Source of the DNA: Cavia porcellus | Taxonomy: Eukaryota; Chordata; Mammalia; Rodentia; Caviidae | NCBI RefSeq assembly: GCF_034190915.1 | Contig: NW_026947484.1 | Span: 188,040,982-188,104,981 of the forward strand | Reading direction: 5' to 3' | DNA: 64,000 nucleotides | Part shown: positions 11,965-24,172 of the stretch, in pieces | How positions within the stretch are numbered: position 1 is the stretch's first letter | Layout: every line of letters starts with the position of its first letter | The notes under the pieces: model-generated | Databases searched by the model: none | The model's input: the letters and a program-made list of their open reading frames with translations, nothing else | What the model was told of the DNA's origin: nothing | Position numbers and translations under genes: made by a program

Positions 11965-12746
11965 TAGCTGCCATCAAGAAATCAACTAATAACAGATGTT
12001 GGCAAGGCTGCAGGGAAAAAGGAACATTGCCCCACTGTTGGTGGGGTGTAGACTGGTGCAACCACTATGGAAATCAGTGTGAATTCTCAGAAGACTAGCA
12101 TTGGAAGTTCCATTCAATCCAGCTATTCCCCTCCTGGGTATTTTCCCAGAAAACCTGAAAAGGTCATATCACAGTGATATATGTGCACCCATGTTCTTAG
12201 CAGCATAATGTAATAGCTAAATAAATCTTGGAAACAACCAAGATGCCCATCAACTACAGAGTAGATGAAAAAGATGTGGTATTTCTATGCAATGGAATGT
12301 TACTCAGCTACACAAAGGATGATTCTGAGGCCTTCATAGGTAAGTGGAAACAACTTGAGACCATCCTCATTAGTGAAATGAGTAAGAATCATATTTATAA
12401 ATATCACATTGTATCTCTAGTAAAAAGTAGTAAGAAATGTAAGAGTAATAAAACTCAAAATGTGTAATTGTTATCGTAAAAAGGATATAACTGCATGTAT
12501 GTTTCATTGTGTAAGATTGATAACCATAATACTAAGTTTTTGTTGAATCATTGAACAGAACTGTTTGCAGTTTCGCTGTTTGAATGTCCATTTTGTATGC
12601 TTTACTTCTGTAACTTGAACAACTATTTCTAAGAGGATAATATGTAATTTATCAAGTAGTGATTTCTTACTGTTTTTTTTGAAATTATGTATTTTTTCTA
12701 CCCTTTTTCTGCTCTGTTTTTTCTCTTTAAATAACATTTTAAAAAA
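11965..12746 (+). mobile_element. 5'-truncated L1 insertion with TSD
   Basis: The body begins in an L1 3' segment (ATCAAGAAATCAACTAATAAC, then GGGGTGTAGACTGGTGCAAC, ACTATGGAAATCAGTGTGA, and AACCAAGATGCCCATCAACT) and ends in TTTTAAAAAAAA. The flanks AAGAATGTCATTTCCCAAA (11946-11964) and AAGAATTTCATTTCCCAAA (12747-12765) form a 19-bp TSD with one mismatch, so this is a single 782-bp insertion. Its last 270 bp (from about 12480) match the 3' end of the half-L1 at 22164 in the opposite orientation. The 79-codon frame at 12228 lies in this region and is not a gene. Confidence 0.93.
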
Positions 12747-12765
12747 AAGAATTTCATTTCCCAAA

Positions 12766-14164
12766 GCAAAATTTAATTGAGGTAAACAGAGAGAGACAGA
12801 GAAAGAGACAGAGGCGGCTTTGTCTATAGTGTTTGTCATTAATCTTTGAGCAGGTAGAATGTAAGAATTAAATAAGAAGCGAGAATAGGCCTAGTTGCTG
12901 AGACTGGAGGAGAATGTTGGTGGAAGGACAGAAAAAACAAGAGGGTTGAGGTGCACTTGGGGTGCTTTCTTGCTCATCCACACTCACGCGCTCCGGACCA
13001 GCCCTCCTCTCTCTTTCCTCACCCTGGGTCTACTGTCTGGGGGTGTGCAGACTTCTTCTCCGGCTTAACAGCTTGGTGTTTACTTTCTTCATACATAGTT
13101 GATAATGGAAGTTCTTGTTGTAATGTAATCGAATTTCTACCCTTTTTCTGTCTGTTTTGTGCTGTTTCCACCCTAACATCTAAGAACTCTATTCCAAAGT
13201 TGTGCACGTGCTCTCTTAGGTTGTCCTCTAGAAGTTTAAAACTTTAGCTGTAATATTTACAGCTATAATCGACATGGAGTTGGTTTTACACACAACGTGA
13301 AGTAGTTAACAAGATTTATACTTTACTTGTGTGCATATAGAGTTGACCCAGAATCATTACCCGAAGACACCAGTTTTCCCAATTATCTTATAATGTCTCT
13401 TTTATCATAAAACAGTGATTGTGCATGTGTTAGTCTATTGCTGTGCTTCCTATTGTCTCCCACTGGTTTGTTACATGTCTCTGTACAACACCGTACTTTT
13501 CTAATTGCTGTAGCTTTGATCTGACAGTATAGTCTTCCAATTTTGTTCAAGATTGCTTTAAGTATTCTTGATCCTCTGCATTGCCATGTAACTCGGAAGC
13601 GGCTTGTTAATTTATATACACACACACACATACCGCTAATTTGGTTTAATTGATTAAGCTTATAATAATCTACAAATTAACTTGAGAGAACTGATAATAC
13701 TGAGTCTTTTAATCCATGAATGTGGCATGGCCTCCGTTTGCTCCGTTTGTCTTATAACACACCAAATATTTCAGGAGGTAAAGCAATGCTTTGAGAGAAA
13801 AGGCAATGCAGAGGATTAGACTCTGTCAATGAATTTTGCTTCTTTTCTGGATCTTGATCCTTCAAGTCCTGGATGCTCAATATTTCATCATCAGTGACTT
13901 TAAACAGTAGTCTCTCCTGGTGTTTCTTGACAAAGGACCGATCTGATATAAGCTATTCCACCAAAGCGGAAGTGAGTGAAAATAAGGACTGAGTTCAAAT
14001 CCAAGTTTTGCTACACACTGTATTTGTGACCTTGGTAGGACCTGATTTCCTCTAAAATCATCAGATTAAAGATACAGGAGAAGATGATGAAGTGGATTTT
14101 GAAATGACTGCTCTTCTGAAGGAAGGATTCCTGGAAGAGATGAATAATGCAAGAAGTTCAGGTA
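12766..14164. other. Interval without recognised gene
   Basis: Short frames only. A (CA)n run of about eight units lies at 13615-13630. No exon or RNA gene recognised. Confidence 0.5.
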
Positions 14165-14370
14165 ATAGGACAGAGTCTGTCTGTTCACTACCCATGAATG
14201 AGGCTCTGTGCTAGGAGGTGCCCTCATCCTTAGTTCGCGTGTGAAGACACCAAGAACCACAAAGTAACTTGGCCCAGGTCTCATGGGTAGACTCCGCCAG
14301 TGAGTGGTGGAGCCTGGATTTCAACCCAGACAGACTGACTTAGGTGTCTGCTCCTAACCAGAGACATGGA
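14165..14370 (-). repeat. MIR SINE
   Basis: Antisense MIR: AAGTAACTTGGCCCAGGTCTC, then GTGAGTGGTGGAGCCTGGATT and TCAACCCAGACAGACTGACT. The order and spacing match the MIR complement. Confidence 0.8.
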
Positions 14371-14529
14371 CTACAGAGTTTAACCCTTATTCTGTATTCA
14401 CTAGAGAACCATCAGCCTTTCTTTAGGTTGGCATGGTACACAACTTAGGGACTGACCATGTGTGATGAATGAATAAATCTCTTGACATAGTTTTTGTTTA
14501 GATTTTTATGTTCTTGTCCAGTATTGTTT

Positions 14530-15418
14530 AAACAAGCATTACAAACACTCCTCAGATGAAGAGATACAAACAGTCAATAAATACGTGGGAAAATATTCAG
14601 CATCACCAGCCATTCCACAAATGCAGATTCAAACACCACTGAGATAACCATCTCACTCCAGAAACAATGGCCAACAACAAGAAATATACTAATAAGAAAG
14701 CCTGGCAAGGCTATGAAGAGAAAAAAAAAATCCATTGTTCCTGTAACCGTAAACTGATAGAACTATGGAAATCAATGTGGAGATTCCTCAGAACAGAAAT
14801 TCCATTTGACCTAATTCTTCCTCTCCTAGGTGTCTTCCCAAAAGTATTAAAGATATCATATTGCAGTGATGTGTTCATACTCATGTTTATACAGCCAAAA
14901 TTCATTGTAGCTGAATTTTGGAAGCAGTCTATATGTCCATCATATTATATGCATAATGGAGCACTACTTTGCCATAAGTAAGAATAAATGAGGCATTTTT
15001 AGGAAGATGGATGCACGTTGAGAACACCATGTTAAGTGAAGTAACTCAGACACACAAGCTTAAACATTGCATGGTTTTTCTCTTATACAAAAAAAAACTC
15101 AATACACAAAATATTAAATAAAAAACAAACAGGAAGAGAGAGAAAGGTATTATAATCTAGCCTGGACACTGTACGCGAAAGTGTGTCTTGCGTATTTTAT
15201 GTATCTTTGGCCTATTAGTCTGGCTTTCAATGTGTATTCATGGTAATTAACTTTATAAGGTTTTATAGGTAAGTAAATAAACCTAATGCTAGAAAAATAA
15301 AAATGGTTGAATGGGAAAAAACTGAAATACATTAGGTATATGTACTGATTCCCTAAAGTAAATGTAATCATTGTGTGCTATAAACACGTACTAATAAAAG
15401 CCAAAAATACAAACAAAA
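14530..15418 (+). mobile_element. 5'-truncated L1, ORF2 tail and 3' region
   Basis: Begins in the ORF2 C-terminal region (ACTCCTCAGATGAAGAGATA, ATTCAGCATCACCAGCCATT), continues through ACTATGGAAATCAATGTGGA and CCATCATATTATATGCATAATG, and ends GTACTAATAAAAGCC with an A-rich tail. The frames inside are broken by stops. The 3' terminal motif is shared with the L1 copies ending near 34600 and 44365. Confidence 0.88.
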
Positions 15419-16984
15419 AACTTTAAGTTCCTACCATTTATTACTTCATGCATCTGGAGAGACCACTGCCCCACTAACTGGAAATGTTACCTATTTTCTG
15501 GACTTGTATTTTTCTGACTTCACCTTTCTTCTCTCCCAACCCCCTATATCTTGAGAAATTATCATGAGACTTATTATTACATCTTCCTTATATATTTGTC
15601 TTTCTCTCTGACCTATTTCTACATGTTTGAAATTTCTCAGTTAGCTATGTTGTTTTTACATTTATTATTATTACTTTTTAATTACTGTAAAAAAAATCTC
15701 TCCACAGCATAATCTCAATATTTCTGTGCATCTCTTCTGCTGGCATGGGGTATTTTAGATGCTACATTTTTAATAAATTTAAAAATAATTTAATATATTA
15801 TTTTAATTTCTCTGGTTGTGCAAATGGTATGTATTTTAAGGTTATTTTTATGGGAACATCCTCTTTTTGTGATTAATTCTTAATCTATTATTAGATTTCC
15901 TCCTTCCTCGTTGTCATCTTATTCCATTTGTTCTTTTCACGAAAACCTCATCGTCGTCTGTCTTTTGGCAGAGATGTTTTAGCTTTGCATATTCTAAGTA
16001 GGTGATATTATCTTATGTTATTTCTTACATACTTAAACAGTGCATAAATTTATCACTTCAGCAACTGGGCCAATATTGTTATCTTATTTCTTAGACTCCT
16101 ATTGTCTTAGACTTGATATTGAAACCCTCTGTTGATTCACAGTGATGATTTCACTGTGTGTCACTTAATTTGCTTGTTTCTTAGTATGTTTGCCATACCT
16201 GCGAATTAGTAGCCTTTTGGTTCTATTATTAAACTGATCTCTTAATAAGTGGATAGAATTTTCAATGTGCTTTTATGTATCCTGCTATAATAATAGTGAT
16301 AACAATTAAAAGAGCAGTACTGACTTAGAGCATTTAAAATATGCCTGGATCTGTGCTAATTATTCTCCATTTCTCATCTCAGTTAAACCTGTATCATGAC
16401 AACACTAACCCAGACACCAACTGACAGAATGCAAGTCAAACCCAAATCTTCTATGAAGCCTGTGCTCTGTTATATTTGACATTAGCATCCTGTGATCCGG
16501 GTGACTTTCAATGATGCTGAAAATTTGGTTGAGCCCAACCTCTGCGGTCTTTGGCGTCAATAGTAAATTTCTATTGTTTTGTTTTTTGAGGTTGGGGGAT
16601 TTTTGTCATATAAAACCTTCTAGAATTTCTTTCCAACATATACAAAAAAACCTGGTAGGAATTTTATAGCAAGAATTGAAATAAAAATTTGTAGTTTCAG
16701 GTCACACCTGAACTGTACTTTAAAATCCACAGCATGTAGACTTCCTCAGGTTCCAAATAATTTCTGACATTTTTCAATTATACATACTTGATTTTTCTTT
16801 AAATGTTTCCTGGTTCTGCTTGGCATGAAGGTACCTGAAGATTCAGTTAAACATGGAGACAGTTATTATTTGTCATGGCTTTATGGAAGCTTATAGTCTA
16901 CATTCTGGAAACAAAAGACAAGAACCTCCTATAACACATGTGCTCTCATCCCTGGGCTTGACCCTTTGTACACACCATGCCTCC
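15419..16984. other. Interval without recognised gene
   Basis: AT-rich. Part of 16320-16470 (TCTCATCTCAGTTAAACCTG) may be a MIR remnant but is too diverged to call. No frame of interest. Confidence 0.5.
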
Positions 16985-16997
16985 AAGCAGACTAAAG

Positions 16998-17498
16998 CAG
17001 TCCTCCCATATCTGCAGTTTAGTTTTCTGCAGTTACATGGGGTCAACCATGCTCAAAACATATTAAATGGAAAGTTCCAGAAAGAAACAAAGTATAAATT
17101 GCATATTATTATGAGGAAGAGGATGAAATCTTATGTCTTCTGGCTCTGGCCTATCCAGGACACAGATCACCCCTTTACCCACAGTATCCGCGCTGTATAT
17201 GTTACACACTCACTAGTCACTTAGCAGCTGTCTCCTTTACAAGCTCAGCTCATGCAATATCAAAGTGCTTGTGTTGAAGAGATTCTTATTTTACTTAGCA
17301 ATATCCCCCCAAGCTCAGGAATAGTGATGCAAAGAAGGTGCCAGGGCATAAAACATGACAGCATAGATTAACTTGAGTATTTTGTGGCAGTGCTGCAGGG
17401 TATACAGGAAGAATATAGTACATAAGGGTCCAGTACTATGAGCAATTTCAGAAGTCTTGGAACGTATCTGACCCTGATAAGCATTAATTCTGTATACA
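16998..17498 (+). mobile_element. Tigger-like (TcMar) DNA transposon remnant
   Basis: The left end CAGTCCTCCCATATCTGCAG, then GGTCAACCATGCTCAAAACA, ATTAAATGGAAAGTTCCAGA, GTATCCGCGCTGTATATG and TTAGTCACTTAGCAGCTGTC type segments, and GGAACGTATC near the right end follow a Tigger/pogo-family element I recognise. At about 500 bp it lacks transposase and is a non-autonomous or deleted copy. Exact subfamily not assigned. Confidence 0.75.
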
Positions 17499-17507
17499 GA
17501 ATTAATG
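17482..17507. repeat. 26-bp perfect palindrome
   Basis: The half site CATTAATTCTGTA is followed immediately by its exact reverse complement, with no loop. It overlaps the expected right end of the Tigger-like element. Confidence 0.95.
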
Positions 17508-19103
17508 ACCCAGGTCTAAGTCTCCCAAGCAGAGGTCACACCATGTCTGCATCCACATCTTGACCTTGCTTATGGTTCATTACAGCCTGCTTCTAGCCAC
17601 ATCCTGGACTCTTAAAAAGAAAAAACTCTTCTTATTGCCACAGAGCCCCTCAAAGCTGAGCATCAAATGTTGATCATTGCCAAATTCTATGCACCTGGTT
17701 TAGGTCAACATTGCATTCTATCAACATGATCGTGAATTTCTGGAGCACAGTATTTTAGCCACAACTCCCACTCTTGTTGCATCTCCACAACTGACATTTC
17801 CCACATCTTCATATTGCTTTCCCCTGCACTATGGAACAGGTCCTAAGATGGAATTTAGAGCCATAGACTAATACTCTCTACAGGCCAGGAATTACCAAGT
17901 TAGGGATTCACTTATGCTTTAGAAAAATCATACCACTTGTTTTTAATTCTCTTTGTGACTTGTTCATACCAAGGCATAAAAATCTGGTAGTTCCTCTCTG
18001 CCAGTCCACAAATATAACAAAAAGAAGCAGGATTAACTTGATAAATCTTAGGGAAACTGGCTGGTTTGTGACCACAGTGTGGGTTCTTTCAGGTGATCAT
18101 GCCAGTGCTGCTAGTGTGTCAGGTTTGCTTCTTCTGCCCAGAGAGCTGTCATGGTATAGAGGAGCCACCAGAGAGTTTTGATTTTGTGTAGTTATGCCCC
18201 CACACTGACCTACGTGAGTTTAATTCCTGGGTCATCACCCAGCTCTGGTAAAATCTTGTATAAGCTTCAGCTTCCTTCTCATGCTATAAAGAGTTCTCAG
18301 CCACTAAAGAAAACAGTCCATGCCAGGAGTAACGGGCCCGCTATCTCATCCACGTCCTGTTTACACTATTCAACCTCCACCTTTCTTTGCTTTTCAAATG
18401 TACATGATCTTTTGGGTGTGTAGACCTTTAGTGAGATTCCTAATTCCCTCCTTTCTTAGGACCACTGAGCTCACTGCCCTCTACTTTCCTAGTACATCAA
18501 GGTGGCATTTATTTAGGTTGGGAGACTTGAATCCACTCCCATCTCCCCTTTCATCCCGGCTTCGAGGCCTTCTTAATTACAGTTGTCCAAGACTTTCAAT
18601 TATATCCTTCTTCTGGTAGGGAGACTGGGCACACCATGGAAAAGAGTGGTTTTGTTATCTCTGGTTTGCTTATTGTTGTGGACTGTCCACCCCCACTCTA
18701 ACCCCAGCAACTATGTGGGCTTGAGGGATAGGATTTCTCATGTCACCTGCTAATCTCTTTCCCCAAGAGAGGTGGGGCCTGTCCTGTTGATTCTGGGCTG
18801 GGCTGTTAGGCCACTGGGTTCCCAGGAATGCAGGCCTCTGGGGGAATAGATGTACTCTGATGCTCTGTCCTTTCCAGCCCTCTCCCTGCTTTGCTCCAAG
18901 AGAAATGAATTCTATGCCTTGGGCTCAGATTCCAGGGCCCTGTCTGGGACATGCTAACTGTAGAAAGGGCCCCTGGTGTTTCAGATGAGGTCAGGTACGT
19001 TCAGTGTGGTACAGCTGTAGACTCCTGAGCGTTTCAACCTACTGGAGTGTGACACCCATGCTGTTCATTCTCTTTCAATGTATCTCAGTCTTTTTGAATC
19101 TCA
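17508..19103. other. Interval without recognised gene
   Basis: Contains frames up to 99 codons with no domain. No clear repeat or RNA gene was recognised. Confidence 0.5.
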
Positions 19104-19145
19104 GTCTCTCTCTCTTCTCTCTCTTTCTGTCTCTCTCTCTCTCTT

Positions 19146-19206
<61 letters not shown>
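19104..19206 (+). repeat. (CT)n microsatellite
   Basis: Nearly pure CT dinucleotides, uninterrupted from about 19149 to 19206. The Ser/Leu-rich frames across it are repeat artefacts. Confidence 0.97.
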
Positions 19207-19210
<4 letters not shown>

Positions 19211-19234
19211 CCTCCTTCCCTAGGTCTTGTGTTC

Positions 19235-19678
19235 TTTGGCTCTTTCTATGGTCTAAATATTTGTGTTCCCCCAAAGTTCATACCCTAACGCTAAAGTGAC
19301 GGTGTTAGAGGATATAGCTTTTGTGAGATCATAGAGGCAGCTCTCTCGTGAATGGAATCAGTACCTTTATAAAAGTAGTCCTGGGGCTGGGAATTTAGCT
19401 CACTGGCCTAAGTACTTGTCTGGCAAGCGCTAGGTCATAAGTTCGATGCCCAGTACCAAAAATCAAAACAAACAAACGACAGCAAAAAAGTAGTCCTAGG
19501 AAGACCCTCACCCTTTCTGCCATCTATGATTTCAAACCAGGCCCTCGGCAGGCTCTGAATCTGCTGGTGCCTTGGTCTCGGATGCTCACCTTCCAGAGCT
19601 CTGAGAAGTAAGCATTTGTTGTTTGGAAGTCACCCCACTTATGGCATATTGTTACAGCACCCCAAATGGACTGAGATA
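19235..19678 (+). mobile_element. MaLR-type solo LTR, split by an ID SINE
   Basis: The left part (TGTGTTCCCCCAAAGTTCAT) and right part (CCAGAGCTCTGAGAAGTAAG, then GTTTGGAAGTCACCCCACTTA, TATTGTTACAGCACCCC) follow the order of an MLT1/MST-type ERVL-MaLR LTR. The LTR is interrupted at 19383-19485 by an ID element. No internal retroviral sequence is next to it, so it is a solo LTR. Confidence 0.75.
19383..19485 (+). repeat. ID SINE with exact 12-bp TSD
   Basis: GGGGCTGGGAATTTAGCTCA body and a long A-rich tail. AAAAGTAGTCCT occurs at 19371-19382 and 19486-19497, an exact TSD. The insertion splits a MaLR LTR, so it is the younger event. Confidence 0.97.
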
Positions 19679-21517
19679 GTCTCTGACTCATAAAGCTGCC
19701 CTGTGGGAGCTTAGCTGGGTTTAGGTCTAACTGTTTGGAAAGGCTTTTTCAGTCTCAATCGGGTTTACAGCTCTGTGCTTTACACTCGGGCACACGCTCG
19801 GCAAGACTGAGCTGCTCTCCTTGCGGGGGTGACTGAGGTATGTCTCTTTTGGTGACCTCTTAAAATGACTGGGAAACAGTCTGCAGGCACGTCTGGGTGT
19901 TCTAGACATGAGACCTCCTCCTAGCACCCCTTCTGGAACTTAGCACAGCTAAAAAGAGCGCTTGTATGTATTCCCCTTCAGTTTTGCAAAACAGACTAAA
20001 TAGGGTTTGACTTCCATGATCTGACCTTCCAAGTCTCTGCAACCCTTTATTTCAGCTTTCAGAGTGTCTGCTTCCATCTGCGCTACAAGGCTTTTACAAC
20101 GTGTGTTCATCGGGGCAGCTACATGGGGTGCTGCAGAAAGAGTCCAGGCAGGAAGGGTCTCATGCACATCACCCTGAACCTTCTGGCTTTCTCCTCGGGC
20201 CACCTTCACTGCGTCACTACTGGTTGCCCCAGCTTTTCCAGTTAAAGGGCAAAGCCTTTTCTCTTTCCTTAATTCAAATGAGACCCTAACTTTCTGTAAG
20301 CTCCTCTAACTCAGCAGCTCGTTCCTGCCTCAGCGGCCTTGCACACAGTGTTCCGCCATCTAGAAGATTCTCCGAGTTCCTTCTCCTTCCACACTGCGGT
20401 TTCCTCAGAGTGGCCTGACTTTTCACCTGACCGCTCTCTCCGGTCCTCCTGAGGGTCTCAGCTTCCTGTAACTCTTCTGACTGGCTCCATCCTTGGTCCC
20501 GCTTCCCTCTCTGTGTCACCCTCAGTCAGGTCACACTGTTCTGCCAGCTATTTTTAAATATTTTGTTTACATATAGCCTTCAAGAAATTTTGGCTACTAA
20601 TTATCCTGGAGCACATTTAATTGAGTTTCTCTTTACAGAAGTTACGAGCCATTTCTATGATAGTTCTTTGAAAACTTCATTTCTGTAGGGGCTTTTTTTT
20701 TCTTCCTTCCAATATTATTCTTCATTTCTTTCAGATTTACCAATAGTTCAGAGACAATTCTTTCTCTGCCTGTACTCACTGGTCGGTCTCTCTTTGTTTT
20801 AAGGACCAATCTGCAGATTCTAGGTTTTGCCTGCCCTTTCCCTCCCATCGGCAAGACTATTTTCTCTTTCTCCCCCTAGCCTGGCAGTGATTTTCAGTTT
20901 GCCAGCTGTTTCTTTTATAATTCCTTGATGTTTCTGATATGTTTAAAAATGGGTTGAATCAAAAATCTATTTCTGAAGCTCTAAGATATGCTTGGTGAAT
21001 AATTTCTTTATCCTTCTGGTCCGCTTCTATTTTACCCCATCCTATAATAGTAACTACTAATAATGACACATCAGATGCCTTTTTTCACGCATCACCTTTT
21101 CCCCTTTCCTGAATTATTGTATGGACTAAACTACCATTTTGTTTTCTTCTTTCCTTTAGGGATTTGCCTGCCTTGTAACTTAGCACCCCTCACAACTTCA
21201 GTGCTCTTTAAAGAGTTCTATTTTTATAGGGGAAAAATCCCCACAGTTGAGTGTAAAGGCATTATAATTGTAATTCATTCTAATCAGCTCTTTGCCACTT
21301 TTGCCACATAGAGCTGGGTACTGAGGCGAGGTCCATGATTCCTATCTCATGGGGCAGGTCTTCTTTGCATGTTAGACCGAAAGATGCAGGAGCATCCTCA
21401 TCCTCTGAGTGCAGAGCAGTAAAGGGAGAGCTGCATTATAGCACCTGTCTAGGGCTGGGAGGAAAACAATGCTGTAAGTAGTCACCTGAAAGCCAGCCGT
21501 GTATGATAAGGTGCAAG
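19679..21517. other. Interval without recognised gene
   Basis: Several 60-86-codon frames overlap on both strands with no domain. No clear repeat family or RNA gene recognised. Confidence 0.5.

Positions 21518-21554
<37 letters not shown>
21518..21554 (+). repeat. Poly(A) tract of 37 bases
   Basis: Uninterrupted A37. It could be the tail of a small retroposon lying upstream (from about 21450), but I cannot identify that body. The length is likely to vary. Confidence 0.9.
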
Positions 21555-21556
<2 letters not shown>

Positions 21557-21759
21557 CAGCACTTGGTTTCTAGCACATGAATAAGCAAATCAAAATGAGA
21601 GTCATAATTATCAAAATAACCTGCAGGCACAACAGACTCTAGTTTGGGGAAACCTCAGATTTCTCCTTGAAACATGCAGATACTACTTTCAAGAAACAAA
21701 CACTGCCTAGGAAAACTTTAATGATGGAAACTTAGTGGGAGGGTGTATTAGCAGCTCTG

Positions 21760-21761
<2 letters not shown>

Positions 21762-21811
<50 letters not shown>
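21762..21811 (+). repeat. (TC)n microsatellite
   Basis: Pure TC dinucleotide run of 25 units, followed by T-rich, pyrimidine-rich sequence to about 21860. Confidence 0.97.
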
Positions 21812-21813
<2 letters not shown>

Positions 21814-23033
21814 AGCCCTTTCCTTTTTCATCTCTCTCTTCCTCTCCCTCTCCTTTCACATTTCCCTAAGCACAGTCTTTTGTGACAATGGTTAACACTT
21901 GGTGGAAGTTTCTCTACCAGGAAACCTTTGCCTCTAGCTGATCAAATCAACACAGCAAATGTACCCTGCTCAAAGCATAAGGGTTTAGTTGCTATAAAGA
22001 ATTATCAAAAGACTAGTTTTCTCAGAAAGGAACTACTAAGTGACATGCTGGAGGTTGTATAAGGAAAAAAGTGAGGATATGAATAATCACCCAAGCAAAC
22101 TAACCAACTACTTTTAACTTAGGAAGGGGTTAAGAGACTTGGTACATTTTTACTGGTACTTCTTTTTTTTAATTTTATTTAAAGAAAGACTAAACAAAAT
22201 AGAAAATAGGTAGAAATAATACATAGGTTCAGAGAAAAAAATAAACAGTAAGAAATCACTAGTTGATGATTACAGATTGTCTTCTTACAAATAGTTATTC
22301 AAGATACTAAAGTGGAGCTTGTAAAGTGGGAATTCAAACAGTGAGATTGCAACCAGTTCTGTTCAAGTATCCAACAAAAACTTAGAGATATGTTTATCAA
22401 TCCTATACACTTAAACATACATGCAGTTATCCATATCTTCAATTATGTTGAGATTGAATAAACCCAAGTAGGCTAATATCACTCTGAACAAAGAATAATA
22501 CTATTGCTGGGTTTCACATTATGACACTCCAGGATCAGCACTGGGTATTTTAGTGTCTCTTTTTCTTCAAAGTATCTGTTCATCATGTGTCATATGATCA
22601 GTTCTCATAAACTGTTTATAGATTCTACACATGCATGAGTCTTAACATGTATTTCTATCCTTTCTATATTAGAGGGAGAAACAAAGTAAAGCAAGTCAAA
22701 ATAAAACATATCCCTATAAACACATGAAATGAAATAAACATATAAGACTGTTGTACAAATCGTTCTACCATAGTTCCTGTTTTGTCTCTTATTATCTCCA
22801 ATAGAATTGGCTATATCATCAGACACAGCATAATTGAATATATCAGTCCATAACAGTATTAATAAAAACCCAACTTTGTATATAGTATAGACTTCAAAAA
22901 CCAGCAGTTATCAAACCAGAAAGTGTATTGTTGAGTCTTGTCATCTTCAGTGTAGTTGCCTATACTCTCAGCCTTGATACTATCAATCATATCAGTTTTG
23001 AATAAACTCTTCTCTGCCTCATTTCTGTTATGC

Positions 23034-23062
<29 letters not shown>
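23034..23062 (-). repeat. Internal poly(A) of the half-L1 (T29 on plus strand)
   Basis: A run of 29 T sits between the ORF1 stop region and the 3' region of the element. It is either an internal A tract of the 3' UTR or the scar of the event that removed ORF2. Confidence 0.95.
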
Positions 23063-23064
<2 letters not shown>

Positions 23065-23171
23065 CATCAGTTGTCTGCTTATCGTCTTTATTCTGTTTTC
23101 TGCTCCACTCATTGAGGCCTCTCTGCCACTGTTCCTGGAGTCCTAGTACTTTTCTCTCTCTCTAGAATGCT

Positions 23172-24172
23172 CTAGAGTATTCTCTGTAGATTTGGATTGA
23201 TGGTTGCAAATTTTCCAAGTTCCTCTTTGTCTTGGAAGCATCTTGTTTCTCCATTAATTTCTAGAGACAGTTTAGCAGGGTATATCAATCTGGGAGGGAG
23301 GTTATTTTCTTTCAGGCCATGGAATATTTCACTCCAGGCTCTTCTTGACTTGATGGTTTGTGTCGTGAAGTCTGCCATTATTCTGATGGGCCTTCCTCTG
23401 CAGGTTACCTGTTTCTTGTCTCTAACAGCTTTTAATATTCTGTTCTTATATTGAATTTCTGGGATCTTGATTATTATATGCCTGGGTGTAGCTCTGTTTT
23501 GGTTGTAGGTGGCTGGAATTCTGTATGCCTCATGTATCAGAATATCATTTCCTTTTCCTATATTTGGGAAGTTTTCCTTTATTATTTCTGTGAATAACCT
23601 TTGTAGTTCCTTTGTTTGTACCCCAGCTTCTTCATTTACATTCTTTATCCTCAAGTTATAGATCCTTTTGTTGTCTTCTAGCCTTTGTGTTTTTACTGCT
23701 TGTTTCCTTGTTATTTTAAAAAAGTTTTCCCTTTCATACTCCCACATTGCAAAATTGTCCTCTGGTTTGAATAATCTATCCTTAGTTTCTTTCAAGCTGA
23801 TTTGCCATCTTTCCATAGAGTTTTTAATTTCCTGGTGATCTCTTTGAATCTGTTTCATGTATTCTATATTTTTTTATATTCTTCATCAAATGGTTCTCTC
23901 CTGTGTTTGAGTTCCTCCCTTCTTCCATCTGTGTCTGCTTGAGGAGTGCTTAATATCTCTTTTATTAATTTTCTTATATCTTGCTTTATTTGGCTAAATA
24001 TTTCACTTTTGAACTTGTCTATGAGGTCCCGAATATATCTCTTTATGTCCACTGGCGCTATGTCTGATATTGCATGTTTGCTGTTCTCATTCTCCTTGGT
24101 ATTCTCCTGTCCTGGGTCAATGTTCTCAGGGCTGGGGCCTGGGGACTTTTTGTTGTTGCTTCCTCTTCCCAT
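23172..24172 (-). pseudogene. L1 ORF1 protein, frameshifted
   Basis: ORF1p is the RNA-binding chaperone of L1 and forms trimers on L1 RNA. The N-terminal part (24172-23864, 102 codons) has a basic, Ser/Pro-rich head (GRGSNNKKSPGPSP) and a helical, charged stretch. The C-terminal part (23858-23172, 228 codons) continues the coiled coil, then has an RRM-like domain at residues about 66-150 (NLRIKNV, RHIIIKI) and the C-terminal domain (RPIRIMADF, SRRAWSEI, LIYPAKLSLEINGET, FQDKEEL). Together about 330 residues, near the usual 300-370. The break lies at a run of seven A in the sense strand, after which the first frame stops at once. One frameshift and few other defects suggest recent loss. Confidence 0.93.

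Noticed and set aside
12228..12467. 79-codon frame as a small gene
   Set aside because: It lies within the 3' region of a TSD-bounded truncated L1.
19004..19299. Ser/Leu-rich frames
   Set aside because: Produced by the (CT)n microsatellite.
22164..23062. 3' transduction of about 870 bp downstream of an internal poly(A) in the half-L1
   Set aside because: The end of this segment matches the L1 3' end at 12480-12755, so it is L1 3' sequence and not captured flanking DNA.
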